Part shown: in pieces, positions 17,821 to 26,621 of the stretch
Layout: every line of letters begins with the position of its first letter
How positions within the stretch are numbered: the first letter of the stretch is position 1
Source of the DNA: Arenibacter palladensis
GTDB lineage: Bacteria; Bacteroidota; Bacteroidia; Flavobacteriales; Flavobacteriaceae
Reading direction: 5' to 3'
Length of the DNA: 64,000 bases
Assembly: GCF_900129275.1 (NCBI RefSeq)
Contig: NZ_FQUX01000004.1
Coordinates: 248,001 to 312,000, forward strand
The notes under the pieces: model-generated
Databases searched by the model: none
The model's input: only the letters and a program-made list of their open reading frames with translations
Told to the model about the DNA's origin: nothing
Made by a program: the position numbers and the translations under genes

Positions 17821-18384
17821 ATGACTTTTGAGACCATTTTAAGCATATTTTTAGGTATCGGGCTGGCGGCATCCGTAGGTTTTAGGATTTTTTTGCCTTT
17901 GTTTGCTTTAAGTTTGGCCGCGTATTTTGATGTATGGCAGCTAAATGAAAACTGGGAATGGGTAGGGAGTATGGCCGCCATAATAACATTTGGTGTCGCC
18001 ACATTGGTTGAAGTATTGGCGTATTTTATTCCTTGGTTGGATAATTTGTTGGATAGTTTCGCGATACCTATGGCTGCCTTGGCTGGTACCGCCGTCATGG
18101 TGTCAACAGTCTCCAATCTAGATCCAGTGATTACCTGGACCCTGGCTATAATTGCCGGTGGGGGAACGGCCACCGCAATAAAAGGAGCTTCGGCTACCGG
18201 CAGGTTGGCCTCTACGGCCAGCACCGGGGGAACGGCCAACCCTGTTATTGCCCTCGTAGAAACGGGAACCGCGGCAGTAGTAACTACAGCATCAATTTTC
18301 GCTCCTATCCTTGCGGCGTTTTTGGTCCTTGTAATATTGATAATTATATATAGGTTATATAGAAAGATTAGACCGAGAACATAA
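17821..18384 (+). CDS. DUF4126 membrane protein
   Basis: 187 aa, five or so hydrophobic segments, Gly/Ala/Thr-rich centre (KGASATGRLASTASTGGTA, about 121-139) and a basic C-terminal tail. This pattern is that of the DUF4126 family of integral membrane proteins; no function is known. A minus-strand open frame of 221 codons covers the same DNA but is a shadow produced by the alanine and threonine codons. Confidence 0.8.
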   Translation: MTFETILSIFLGIGLAASVGFRIFLPLFALSLAAYFDVWQLNENWEWVGSMAAIITFGVATLVEVLAYFIPWLDNLLDSFAIPMAALAGTAVMVSTVSNLDPVITWTLAIIAGGGTATAIKGASATGRLASTASTGGTANPVIALVETGTAAVVTTASIFAPILAAFLVLVILIIIYRLYRKIRPRT

Positions 18385-18502
18385 TCCAAATTAATTTTAA
18401 ATAATTTTCGTACGAAATGGGCATGACCCAAAACTGGTCGCAAAATCAATAATGAAGATATGCTTATTTCATATGACCTTTAAAAAACAATAAGATCTAC
18501 TT

Positions 18503-19231
18503 ATGAAAATCATTGCAATGATACCGGCTCGTTATGCAGCCTCAAGATTTCCAGGGAAGCTTATGCAGGACCTTCAAGGGAAACCAGTAATACAAAGAAC
18601 CTATGAAGCGGCTTTAAAAACCGGTTTGTTTCAGGACGTTTATGTAGTTACGGACAGTACTACTATATATGATACGATTACCAATATAGGAGGCAAGGCC
18701 ATAATGAGTGTAAAACAGCATGAGTGTGGAAGCGACCGAATTGCTGAGGCAGTGGAATCCATGGATGTGGATATCATTGTAAATGTACAGGGGGATGAAC
18801 CATTTACGGACAGGGAAAGCTTGGCCAGTGTAATCGAAGTTTTTAAGGATGATGTTAAGAAAGAAATAGATTTGGCATCCTTAATGACCAGGATTACGGA
18901 TTGGGTGGAGATTAATGACCCCAATACAGTAAAGGTAATAGTGGACAACCAAAATTTTGCCCTTTATTTTTCCAGGGCCCCAATTCCATATCCCAGATCA
19001 AGGGAGTTGGACATACCTTATTTTAAGCACAAAGGAATCTATGCCTTTAGGAAAAGTGCATTGATGGATTTTCAGAGATTGCCTATGCTTATTTTGGAAG
19101 CCACGGAAAAAATAGAAGCTATTCGATACCTGGAGTATGGAAAAAAAATAAAGATGGTAGAAACTAGTGTTACCGGGATAGAAATAGATACGCCGGAAGA
19201 TTTGGAAAAAGCAAAGAAGGTATGGAAGTAG
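18503..19231 (+). CDS. kdsB: 3-deoxy-manno-octulosonate cytidylyltransferase (CMP-Kdo synthetase)
   Basis: 242 aa, normal length. It activates Kdo (or 8-amino-Kdo) with CTP for lipopolysaccharide inner-core assembly. Motifs seen: [16 protein letters not shown] (about 5-20), [11 protein letters not shown] (about 73), VNVQGDEPF (about 94), [11 protein letters not shown] (about 152) and [10 protein letters not shown] (about 173). It overlaps the next gene by 10 nt. Because a KdnB-like gene follows, its natural substrate may be the 8-amino sugar rather than Kdo. Confidence 0.95.
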   Translation: MKIIAMIPARYAASRFPGKLMQDLQGKPVIQRTYEAALKTGLFQDVYVVTDSTTIYDTITNIGGKAIMSVKQHECGSDRIAEAVESMDVDIIVNVQGDEPFTDRESLASVIEVFKDDVKKEIDLASLMTRITDWVEINDPNTVKVIVDNQNFALYFSRAPIPYPRSRELDIPYFKHKGIYAFRKSALMDFQRLPMLILEATEKIEAIRYLEYGKKIKMVETSVTGIEIDTPEDLEKAKKVWK

Positions 19232-19923
19232 ATTTTGGCAATATCACGGTGGTGGGTTTTGATGCCGATGATACCCTTTGGGTAAATGAAACGTATTTTA
19301 GGAATGCGGAGGAAAAATTTGCCAGTCTTTTGGATAGCTATGAAACCAAGAATCAAATAGATCAGGAGCTGTTTAAAACAGAGATCAAGAACCTTGAGCT
19401 ATATGGTTATGGCATTAAAGGTTTTATGCTTTCCATGATAGAATCTGCCCTGGATCTGTCCAATAATAGGATTTCGCAAGCAACGATTACGGAAATTTTG
19501 AATCTAGGGAAGGAAATGTTGACACACCCAGTGGAATTATTGGATGGCGTGGAGCAGGTATTGGAAGCATTGAAGGACAAATATCGGCTAATAGTATTGA
19601 CCAAAGGGGATTTGTTGGACCAGGAGAGGAAATTGGAAAAATCTGGCCTCACCCAATATTTTCATCATGTGGAAGTTCTGAGCGATAAAAAGGAAGAAAA
19701 TTATAAGAATCTATTGGAGCATTTGGAGATTCCTGTGGAGGAGTTTTTAATGATCGGAAATTCTTTAAAATCGGACGTACTGCCAATACTGAAAATAGGA
19801 GCACAAGCCGTGCATATTCCTTTTCATACTACTTGGCTGCATGAAGAGGTAAAAATGGAGGAACATAACAATGATCATCTTACCTTAAGCACTATTTCCG
19901 ATATTTTAAAGTATCTTAAATAA
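19222..19923 (+). CDS. HAD-superfamily hydrolase
   Basis: 233 aa, YjjG/HAD-IA-like phosphatase. Catalytic motif I is FDADDTLW (about 11-18), motif II LTKGD (about 130), motif III Lys in [10 protein letters not shown] (about 154) and motif [12 protein letters not shown] (about 176). It overlaps kdsB, which suggests a linked role, but it is not the Kdo-8-phosphate phosphatase KdsC, which is shorter and has a DVDGVLTDG-type motif. Substrate unknown. Confidence 0.88.
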   Translation: MEVDFGNITVVGFDADDTLWVNETYFRNAEEKFASLLDSYETKNQIDQELFKTEIKNLELYGYGIKGFMLSMIESALDLSNNRISQATITEILNLGKEMLTHPVELLDGVEQVLEALKDKYRLIVLTKGDLLDQERKLEKSGLTQYFHHVEVLSDKKEENYKNLLEHLEIPVEEFLMIGNSLKSDVLPILKIGAQAVHIPFHTTWLHEEVKMEEHNNDHLTLSTISDILKYLK

Positions 19924-19927
19924 ATTT

Positions 19928-21055
19928 ATGGATATAAAGAGTAAAAATATCAACACAATTATAAGCCCTGAATTGAAAACGAATTACAAGAACTTTCCTA
20001 TGGTGCCGCGCGTTATATTTGGCGCAGGTTGTTTTGGACAGTTGGGAGAGATTTTAATGCCAAAACGCATTAATTCCGAGGCGCCATTTATTTTTTTAGT
20101 GGACGATGTATTCGAAGGCACTGGGCTAATTTCTAGAATACCGCTAATTTTTAATGATCAGTTAATATTCATTTCGGCGGACGAAGAGCCTAAAACGGAC
20201 CAGGTAGATGCCTTGGTCCATAAAATTAAAAGTGATTATGACGATCTGCCTTCCGGAATTATAGGTATTGGTGGAGGCACTTTATTGGATCTCGCAAAAG
20301 CTGTGGCAATCATGTTGACCAATAAGGGCAATTCCTATCAGTATCAAGGTTGGGATTTGGTAAAAAAACCATCCATATATCACGTGGGTATACCCACCAT
20401 TAGCGGTACAGGAGCAGAAGTGTCCCGGACAACGGTACTATTGGGGCCTGAGAAAAAATTGGGAATAAACTCTGATTATACCACTTTTGACCAAGTTCTC
20501 ATGGATCCCGATTTAACGAAAGGGGTTCCTAAGGAGCAGTGGTTCTATACCGGAATGGACTGTTTTATACATTGTATAGAATCCTTAAATGGCACTTTTT
20601 TGAATGCCTTTAGCCAAAGCTATGGTGAAAAGGCACTGGAATTATGTAAAGAGGTCTATTTGGAAGACCTACAGGAGGATGAAGCCAGAAATAAATTAAT
20701 GATGGCTTCTTGGCACGGAGGTATGAGCATAGCCTATTCACAGGTTGGGGTTGCACATGCCATGAGTTATGGTCTGTCCTATTTATTGGGAGTAAGACAT
20801 GGAATAGGGAACTGTTTGGTGTTTCAGCATTTAAAGGAGTTCTATCCTGAAGGAGTAGAATTATTTAATGAAATGAAGGAAAAACACAATATCCTGTTAC
20901 CAAAAGGCATCTGTAAGGAATTGACCAATGATGATTTTGAAATTATGATCAACGTTGCCCTTAGTCTTGTGCCCCTATGGGAAAATGCACTTGGAAAGGA
21001 ATGGCGTACCATTGTAACCCCTGAAAAATTAAAATCGATATATCAAAAAATATAG
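19928..21055 (+). CDS. kdnB: Iron-containing alcohol dehydrogenase family, KdnB-like 3-deoxy-manno-octulosonate 8-oxidase
   Basis: 375 aa. Nucleotide-binding GIGGGTLLDLAKA (about 114-126), PTISGTGAEVS (about 156), and metal-ligand regions GMDCFIHCIESLNG (about 208) and HAMSYGLSYLLGVRHG (about 277) mark a type III iron-containing alcohol dehydrogenase. KdnB of Shewanella oxidises C8 of Kdo so that the aminotransferase KdnA can make 8-amino-Kdo. The link here rests on resemblance and on the kdsB neighbour; no kdnA is visible in the window, so the specific function is moderately sure. Confidence 0.7.
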   Translation: MDIKSKNINTIISPELKTNYKNFPMVPRVIFGAGCFGQLGEILMPKRINSEAPFIFLVDDVFEGTGLISRIPLIFNDQLIFISADEEPKTDQVDALVHKIKSDYDDLPSGIIGIGGGTLLDLAKAVAIMLTNKGNSYQYQGWDLVKKPSIYHVGIPTISGTGAEVSRTTVLLGPEKKLGINSDYTTFDQVLMDPDLTKGVPKEQWFYTGMDCFIHCIESLNGTFLNAFSQSYGEKALELCKEVYLEDLQEDEARNKLMMASWHGGMSIAYSQVGVAHAMSYGLSYLLGVRHGIGNCLVFQHLKEFYPEGVELFNEMKEKHNILLPKGICKELTNDDFEIMINVALSLVPLWENALGKEWRTIVTPEKLKSIYQKI

Positions 21056-21194
21056 TATACCTAAAACCAGGAATCGTTTTGATGTAGTCAATATTGTTTT
21101 ATTTTTTGATTAACGGGATCATGGAAGTTATTGATAAATTGGGATATCTGGATCAAATACGAAAACTCCTAACATGTTAAATAGTTGATGATTT

Positions 21195-21734
21195 ATGCGG
21201 GCCCTAGCCAAATTTATTTATTTTAAGATTTTGGGGTGGAAGCTGGTGGGCTCATTTCCACAGGTGGACAAATGTGTTGTTATTGTGGTGCCGCATACCA
21301 GTTGGGTCGATTTTTTTTTGGGACTTTTGATTAGGAGGGTTTTGAATGAGGAGATTCATTTCATTGGAAAAAAATCACTTTTTAAACCTCCATTTGGCTG
21401 GTATTTTCGCTGGATGGGCGGTGCTCCCATCGATAGAAGTAAAAATATGGATACCGTGAGCGCTACAGTCAAGATATTTAATCAAAATAAAAAGTTCAGA
21501 TTGGCACTTTCCCCGGAAGGAACCAGAAAAAAGGTTACGGAATGGAAAACCGGTTTCTATTTTATTGCCAAAGCGGCCAAGGTTCCCATTGTATTGGTGG
21601 CGTTCGACTTTGGAAAAAAGCAGATCAAAATTTCCAAACCACAGTATCCTACGGATAACAAAGAGGAAGATTTTGCAACCTACAAAGCCTTTTTTAAAGG
21701 CGTGGTGGGAAGGGTGCCCGAGAATAGTTTTTAA
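21195..21734 (+). CDS. 1-acyl-glycerol-3-phosphate acyltransferase-like protein
   Basis: 179 aa, PlsC-type acyltransferase. The HX4D motif is HTSWVD (about 34-39), the substrate motif is GGAPIDRSK (about 75-83), followed by SPEGTRKK (about 105) and VPIVLVAFDF (about 128). Such short proteins acylate lysophospholipids or related lipids at the inner membrane. It lies 139 nt after kdnB; the spacer contains a 19-codon ATG frame (21121-21180) of doubtful meaning. Confidence 0.85.
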   Translation: MRALAKFIYFKILGWKLVGSFPQVDKCVVIVVPHTSWVDFFLGLLIRRVLNEEIHFIGKKSLFKPPFGWYFRWMGGAPIDRSKNMDTVSATVKIFNQNKKFRLALSPEGTRKKVTEWKTGFYFIAKAAKVPIVLVAFDFGKKQIKISKPQYPTDNKEEDFATYKAFFKGVVGRVPENSF

Positions 21735-22119
21735 GATAGGCAGTTGCATATCCCGTTTAAACAGAATAAATGCTCCCTTGACATTATCTTTTCCAACTTG
21801 GAACAATTCAAATTAACAAGGATATTTCGCCATGGTCAATTCCATTTATTTTTAATATCTATAGGAGCTTTTATTAATTGGTGGGTAATACCGCCAAGCG
21901 CGATGGATTTGATTCCCATTAAAAAATCAAACTGCACAATAAGGGCTTTACACAACATTTTCAGGCACTTATACATCTTTGGGGTTATAAAAAATCCTTT
22001 TTTAGGTGGGGAATACTAATTTTGATCTTAATACGTTATGAAGGAACAAGGTATAAGCTTGTTTCTTAAAAGGAATAACGTTGATTTAATTAACATTTAT
22101 AGTATTAATTCCATCGAGA
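21735..22119. other. Intergenic stretch without a recognisable gene
   Basis: AT-rich spacer between the acyltransferase and the beta-helix protein gene. Short open frames exist on both strands but none has a signal peptide, domain motif or convincing start. No RNA element recognised. Confidence 0.4.
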
Positions 22120-23214
22120 ATGAAAAGAGATCAAATAATTGTTTTTTTAATTGCCTTCTTCTGTTTTTCCATATCCATTGCACAATCCGAGGTAATGGTT
22201 ACCGATCTTGGCGACGATAATAGCAAGGGTACTTTACGTTGGGCCATAAATACGGCCAATACAGATGCGGATATAGATGAAATAAGTTTTTTGGAAGGAT
22301 TGGAGGGGACTCTTAGATTATCTTCAGATCTGCCTCATATCAATAATAACCTGACCATTACAGGACCAGGTGCGAAGCATATTACCATCTCTGGGGAAGG
22401 CAAATATCGGATGTTCGTAATTAATAAAGGTTTTAGACTGGATATTTCAGGACTTACATTTACCGATTCTGCGGATAATTACAATGACGGAACCATTTTT
22501 GCTGTTTCGGGCTCTGAAGTAAAGGCTTCTGAAATAAGGGTAACCGGCGTTTCCAATCAAACGGCGTTTTGGTCCAAGGGAGACAATTCATCCATTACCA
22601 TTTCCAATTCAATTTTTGAAAATAATTCTGCCACCTTGTTTAGGAGCTATTGGGGATCTACTCCCAATTTTACTTCGGACAATGAAAATGATTATACCAA
22701 TAGAATTACCATTACGGGATCTTCATTTATTTCCAATAAGGGCTTAATCTTTTCAACAGAGCATTATGTAAAAATAGATAGCTGCGTCTTTAGCGGGAAT
22801 TATGATCAAATAGCAAGTTTTAAGGGGGTAAACCGTTACCAGATATTGAACTCTAAATTTGTTAACAATACCGGCCGGTTGTTATTTACGTTTTCAAGTA
22901 AGATTGGCGATACCCCATCCTGGGGAGAAGATACACTTGGGACCAACAATACCCTTTTTGATGGGAACCTTTTTCAGGGAAATACGGGAACTATTATTAA
23001 TACAGGTGGAGGCTTTAAACATGATTCCAAGACTACCATTACCAATAATATCTTTGTAAACAATGGAAATAACTGGTATGGTAATCCTATTGTAACCACA
23101 GGAAACCAAGAGAATAATTTTATAACCTCGGTTACCCCAACGGAAGATGAGGGAACCATAGTACTTACGTTGAACAAATCACTCATTATCGGGTCTGAAG
23201 ACAAGCTGCACTAA
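22120..23214 (+). CDS. Secreted right-handed parallel beta-helix protein
   Basis: 364 aa. A cleavable signal peptide ends near AFFCFSISIAQ (about 22). The start of the mature chain, GTLRWAINTANTDADIDEI, is the usual opening of pectate-lyase-like beta-helix repeat proteins, and the following 300 residues show repeating short strands rich in Asn, Ser, Thr and Ile (for example NNLTITGPGAKHITISGEG). No catalytic triad or T9SS C-terminal domain is evident. It may be a surface or periplasmic carbohydrate-interacting protein; function not assigned. Confidence 0.75.
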   Translation: MKRDQIIVFLIAFFCFSISIAQSEVMVTDLGDDNSKGTLRWAINTANTDADIDEISFLEGLEGTLRLSSDLPHINNNLTITGPGAKHITISGEGKYRMFVINKGFRLDISGLTFTDSADNYNDGTIFAVSGSEVKASEIRVTGVSNQTAFWSKGDNSSITISNSIFENNSATLFRSYWGSTPNFTSDNENDYTNRITITGSSFISNKGLIFSTEHYVKIDSCVFSGNYDQIASFKGVNRYQILNSKFVNNTGRLLFTFSSKIGDTPSWGEDTLGTNNTLFDGNLFQGNTGTIINTGGGFKHDSKTTITNNIFVNNGNNWYGNPIVTTGNQENNFITSVTPTEDEGTIVLTLNKSLIIGSEDKLH

Positions 23215-23263
23215 AACTGGATTCTGCAAAATTTATCACCTAATTTTGTTGTTTTAAAAAAAC

Positions 23264-23291
23264 AAAAGAGGCCCATTTACGGGCCTCTTTC
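23264..23291. terminator. Bidirectional intrinsic terminator
   Basis: AGAGGCCC pairs with GGGCCTCT around a 6-nt loop, with A-rich sequence on one side and T-rich on the other. It serves both the beta-helix gene (plus) and the yebC-family gene (minus), which converge here. Confidence 0.85.
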
Positions 23292-23311
23292 TAATTATTG
23301 TAAGGTGATTA

Positions 23312-24022
23312 TTATTCCTGCATGGTGTGATAAACGTTCTGCACATCATCATCTTCCTCTATTTTCTCCAAGAGTTTTTCCACATCGGCGGCTTCCTCCT
23401 CGCTAAGGGCCTTTGTGACCTGTGGAATGCGCTCAAAGCCTGAAGATAGAATTTCGATCCCCCTGTTTTCCAATTCTTTCTGGATGGCCCCGAAGCTCTC
23501 AAAGGGAGCATAGATCAATATACCGTCCTCATCCGCAAAAACTTCTTCGGCCCCAAAGTCGATCATTTCCAATTCCAATTCTTCTGGGTCTATGCCTTCG
23601 GCAGATATCCTAAAGTTACAGGTGTGGTCGAACATAAACTCTACCGAACCCGAAGTTCCCAGGCTACCGTTGCATTTGTTGAAATAACTTCTAACATTGG
23701 CCACGGTCCTTGTATTGTTGTCCGTAGCTGTTTCTACTAAAATGGCAATTCCATGTGGTGCGTATCCTTCAAAAAGCACTTCCTTGAAGTCGCCCAAACT
23801 TTTGTCGGATGCCCGTTTAATGGCTCTTTCCACATTGTCTTTAGGCATGTTTACTGCCTTGGCATTTTGGATAACGGCCCTTAATCGCGCATTGGAGCTC
23901 GGGTCTGGCCCTCCCTCTTTTACCGCCATAACGATGTCTTTGCCTATTCTGGTAAAGGCCTTTGACATTGCGGACCACCTTTTCATTTTACGTGCTTTTC
24001 TAAACTCAAAAGCTCTTCCCAT
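23312..24022 (-). CDS. YebC/PmpR-family protein (TACO1 homologue)
   Basis: 236 aa, full length. N-terminal MGRAFEFRKARKMKRW and the PDPSSNARLRAVIQNAKAVNMPKDNVERAI block are diagnostic of the YebC family. Long annotated as a transcriptional regulator; recent work on the family supports a role in relieving ribosome stalling at proline-rich stretches. The MGRAFEFRK form (instead of MAGHSKWANIKHRK) is the branch seen in Bacteroidota. It converges on the terminator at 23264-23291. Confidence 0.93.
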   Translation of the reverse strand: MGRAFEFRKARKMKRWSAMSKAFTRIGKDIVMAVKEGGPDPSSNARLRAVIQNAKAVNMPKDNVERAIKRASDKSLGDFKEVLFEGYAPHGIAILVETATDNNTRTVANVRSYFNKCNGSLGTSGSVEFMFDHTCNFRISAEGIDPEELELEMIDFGAEEVFADEDGILIYAPFESFGAIQKELENRGIEILSSGFERIPQVTKALSEEEAADVEKLLEKIEEDDDVQNVYHTMQE

Positions 24023-24089
24023 TTCTTAGTTTTATTAGAATAATATGGAACAAATTTAATAATTTTTACTCCTGGGGCAAGTGTTAAGT

Positions 24090-24377
24090 TTACTTGCTAA
24101 CAATAATTTCCTCTATACTGTGCGCCAACTTAAAATCCCTTTCGGTTACTCCCTCCGCATCATGGGTAGAAAGTCGTATATTAAGGGAATTATAGACATT
24201 GCTCCAATCCGGGTGATGATTTTGGGATTCACATTCAAAGGCAATTCTGGTCATTACCGAGAAGGCATCCTTGAAATTTTTAAATTCAAAAGAGGTCTCA
24301 ATGGCACCATCCACATAATCCCAGCCGTCAAATTCTTCCAATCGTTTTTCTATTTCTGATTCCGTTAATTTTTTCAT
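24090..24377 (-). CDS. 4a-hydroxytetrahydrobiopterin dehydratase (pterin-4a-carbinolamine dehydratase)
   Basis: 95 aa, the usual small size. The active-site pattern QNHHPDWSNVYN (about 50-61) followed by LSTHDAEGVTERDFKLA (about 68-84) is the PCD signature. The enzyme dehydrates the 4a-carbinolamine made by aromatic amino acid hydroxylases, regenerating the pterin cofactor; in many bacteria it also has a moonlighting or Moco-related role. Transcribed with the same orientation as its neighbours. Confidence 0.93.
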   Translation of the reverse strand: MKKLTESEIEKRLEEFDGWDYVDGAIETSFEFKNFKDAFSVMTRIAFECESQNHHPDWSNVYNSLNIRLSTHDAEGVTERDFKLAHSIEEIIVSK

Positions 24378-24425
24378 GTCGCTATTTTTTATAAAGTTAA
24401 AGAAAACACTACAATTCCAAGCGGC

Positions 24426-25244
24426 TTATTCACTAAAGATATGATGGTCTATTATTTCCTGATAATTGAATAATAAATTTTTTGGAAGCTGATTGGACTT
24501 CGGTAGCACTGCCAAATAACGATCTTCATTGGTGGTAAATACACGCTTATAAATAGGACTGTAATTGCCCAAACGATTTACGATTTCCTTAATAAAATCT
24601 TCATGGTGTATCAGGTCTGTACTTCCCAAATGAAAAGTCCCCGTCTTATTGTGGTTTATCAGATAATGTATTTGTTGTGTTAGTTTGTCATCGTTGGTGA
24701 CGTTTATGATCAAATTGGGGAAGACTTCAATAGGTTCCTTGTTGGTCAGGGCATTTTTTATTTCCTTAATCCTAGGGGAATTTATACCAAAAACCATGGG
24801 CACTCTAAGTATAGCCATTTTAGAATCGGGTATCCTTAGAAGCATGTTTTCAATTTTAATTTTCAGTCGACCATATATGCTTTCGGACAAGGTCTTGTCA
24901 TTTTCATAAGATGGATATTTGCTATAGGCATCAAAGACATTGGCAGAGGATATAAAATACAATTTGCAATCCCTATTTTGAATGTATTCCACCATATGTT
25001 GGTGGGCCATTACCTGTGCTTGGAAATTTCCCCTCAAGGCAGATATTATTAAATCTGGCTTTACCTTATTCAAAATATCATGAACATCGTCTTCTTCCAG
25101 GTCATACCGGAAGAACTGTTGATTGTTCTCAAAGCTTCTTCTTGAAGAATAGTAGGTACCATAGGTGTCAAAGTAGGAATGTAATTCCTTATAAATGGCA
25201 TTGCCTATAAAACCGCTAGCTCCTAAAATGAGTATTTTGTTCAT
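24426..25244 (-). CDS. RmlD/NAD-dependent epimerase-like sugar-nucleotide reductase
   Basis: 272 aa from ATG 25244 (MNKILILGASGFIG). A longer reading from 25271 simply translates the ribosome-binding site (FAKGGDR) and is rejected. Rossmann motif GASGFIG (about 8-14), an SSANVFDAYSKYPSYEND catalytic region with Ser and Tyr/Lys candidates (about 108-125), short-chain dehydrogenase of the extended RmlD_sub_bind type. It probably acts on a dTDP- or other NDP-sugar, but no pathway partner is adjacent. The start is preceded by a perfect Shine-Dalgarno site, rare in this phylum. Confidence 0.8.
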   Translation of the reverse strand: MNKILILGASGFIGNAIYKELHSYFDTYGTYYSSRRSFENNQQFFRYDLEEDDVHDILNKVKPDLIISALRGNFQAQVMAHQHMVEYIQNRDCKLYFISSANVFDAYSKYPSYENDKTLSESIYGRLKIKIENMLLRIPDSKMAILRVPMVFGINSPRIKEIKNALTNKEPIEVFPNLIINVTNDDKLTQQIHYLINHNKTGTFHLGSTDLIHHEDFIKEIVNRLGNYSPIYKRVFTTNEDRYLAVLPKSNQLPKNLLFNYQEIIDHHIFSE

Positions 25245-25248
25245 TCTA

Positions 25249-25260
25249 TCACCTCCTTTT
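25249..25260 (-). promoter_or_regulatory. Perfect Shine-Dalgarno site upstream of the RmlD-like gene
   Basis: The minus strand reads AAAAGGAGGTGATAGA and then ATG (25244). AAAGGAGGTGAT is complementary over 12 nt to the 3' end of 16S rRNA, with about 7 nt between GGAGG and the start. Ribosomes of Bacteroidota normally use little or no Shine-Dalgarno pairing, so this site stands out and also decides the start codon. Confidence 0.85.
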
Positions 25261-25283
25261 GCAAAACTCAACCGCTACATCTG

Positions 25284-26369
25284 TTAGTCCTTATAAAAAG
25301 GGAGTTTAACAATGGTGGCAGGAACTGCATTTTTCCTAATTTGAATGTGGATTTTACCGCCAATTTGGGATAGTTCCGTGGGTACATAACCCAAACCAAT
25401 ACCCTTTCCCATGGAAGGCGACATGGTGCCCGAGGTTACAACTCCTATTTTATTTCCGTTGGGATCCACTATATCATAATCGTGTCGTGGAATTCCCTTC
25501 TCATCCAGCTCAAAAGCAACCAGTTTTTTAGTAACACCTTCTTCTTTTTGTTTTGCCAGGGCTTCGCTATTTATAAAGTCCTTGGTGAATTTGGTAATCC
25601 AACCTAGGCCCGCTTCAAGAGGCGAGGTGGAATCATTAATGTCATTACCGTACAAACAGTAGCCCATTTCCAATCGCAATGTATCTCTTGCGGCAAGTCC
25701 AATAGGTTTAATGTTGTAGGCCGAACCCGCTTCAAAAACCTTGTCCCAAATTTGTTGTACTTCTTCATTCTTGCAATATATTTCAAAACCTCCTGAACCT
25801 GTATAACCGGTGGCTGAAATAATTACATGTTCTATACCTGCAAAATCCGCTACCTCAAAGGAGTAGAACTTAATAGCGCTTAAATTAATCGAGGTCAATG
25901 GTTGCATGGCTTCCACTGCTTTGGGGCCCTGAATGGCCAGAAGGGAATACCCTTCGGATATATTGCGCAGATCCGCACCAAAATTTTCATTGTATTTGCT
26001 GATGTGCTCCCAATCCTTATCAATGTTGGATGCGTTTACAACCAATAAATATTGCTCTTCCTTAATTTTATAGACTATAAGGTCATCCACAATACCACCA
26101 GTTTCGTTAGGTAAACAACTGTATTGCGCCTTGCCAATGGTTAATTTGGAAGCATCATTGGAGGTTACTTTTTGTATAAGGTCCAATGCCTTGGGGCCTC
26201 CTACCAAGAACTCTCCCATATGGGATACATCAAATACGCCCACTCCTTTGCGTACCGTTTCATGCTCTATATTAACTCCTTCATAGGACACAGGCATATT
26301 ATATCCTGCAAACGGTACCATTTTTGCACCTAATGCCTCATGGGTCTTTGTCAATGCGGTGTTTTTCAT
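25284..26369 (-). CDS. gcvT: Aminomethyltransferase, glycine cleavage system T protein
   Basis: 361 aa from ATG 26369 ([17 protein letters not shown]); the open frame extends 19 codons further but that part is not conserved-looking. GcvT transfers the methylene group from the lipoyl-bound intermediate of GcvH to tetrahydrofolate, releasing ammonia. Seen: VSHMGEF (about 51), GIVDDLIVY with the catalytic Asp (about 95), [13 protein letters not shown] (about 185), [17 protein letters not shown] (about 228) and the C-terminal barrel domain with [18 protein letters not shown]. No glycine riboswitch was recognised upstream. Confidence 0.95.
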   Translation of the reverse strand: MKNTALTKTHEALGAKMVPFAGYNMPVSYEGVNIEHETVRKGVGVFDVSHMGEFLVGGPKALDLIQKVTSNDASKLTIGKAQYSCLPNETGGIVDDLIVYKIKEEQYLLVVNASNIDKDWEHISKYNENFGADLRNISEGYSLLAIQGPKAVEAMQPLTSINLSAIKFYSFEVADFAGIEHVIISATGYTGSGGFEIYCKNEEVQQIWDKVFEAGSAYNIKPIGLAARDTLRLEMGYCLYGNDINDSTSPLEAGLGWITKFTKDFINSEALAKQKEEGVTKKLVAFELDEKGIPRHDYDIVDPNGNKIGVVTSGTMSPSMGKGIGLGYVPTELSQIGGKIHIQIRKNAVPATIVKLPFYKD

Positions 26370-26621
26370 TTGAATAATTTGTGGCGTAAAAATATCGAAA
26401 ATTAATCTAAGGGAGAATCTATACACTTTTTGTTTTGCACAAATTAATGTTAATTTGGAACCTTACTTTGTTAATTTGGCGGGCTTGGTATGTTGACTGT
26501 TTAAACTAGGCATTGAACTTTTTTTGTCCCAGTAGGGATTGTCCGATATGCTTTTCCAAGTTTTTTGGCCAATTATTAATCAACCTGGTATTATAATTGA
26601 TTATTTTTAAACATTAAATTA

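Noticed and set aside
17784-18449. Minus-strand open frame of 221 codons opposite the DUF4126 gene
   Set aside because: The plus-strand frame has the membrane pattern and start expected of DUF4126; the other is an Ala/Thr/Val-rich mirror of it.
21121-21180. 19-codon ATG frame upstream of the acyltransferase gene
   Set aside because: Too short to support without conservation data; no other sign that it is translated.
25245-25271. Longer N-terminus for the RmlD-like gene
   Set aside because: The added residues translate the Shine-Dalgarno site; the Rossmann fold starts properly at 25244.
26370-26621. Glycine riboswitch upstream of gcvT
   Set aside because: The conserved glycine-aptamer core was not recognised on the minus strand.
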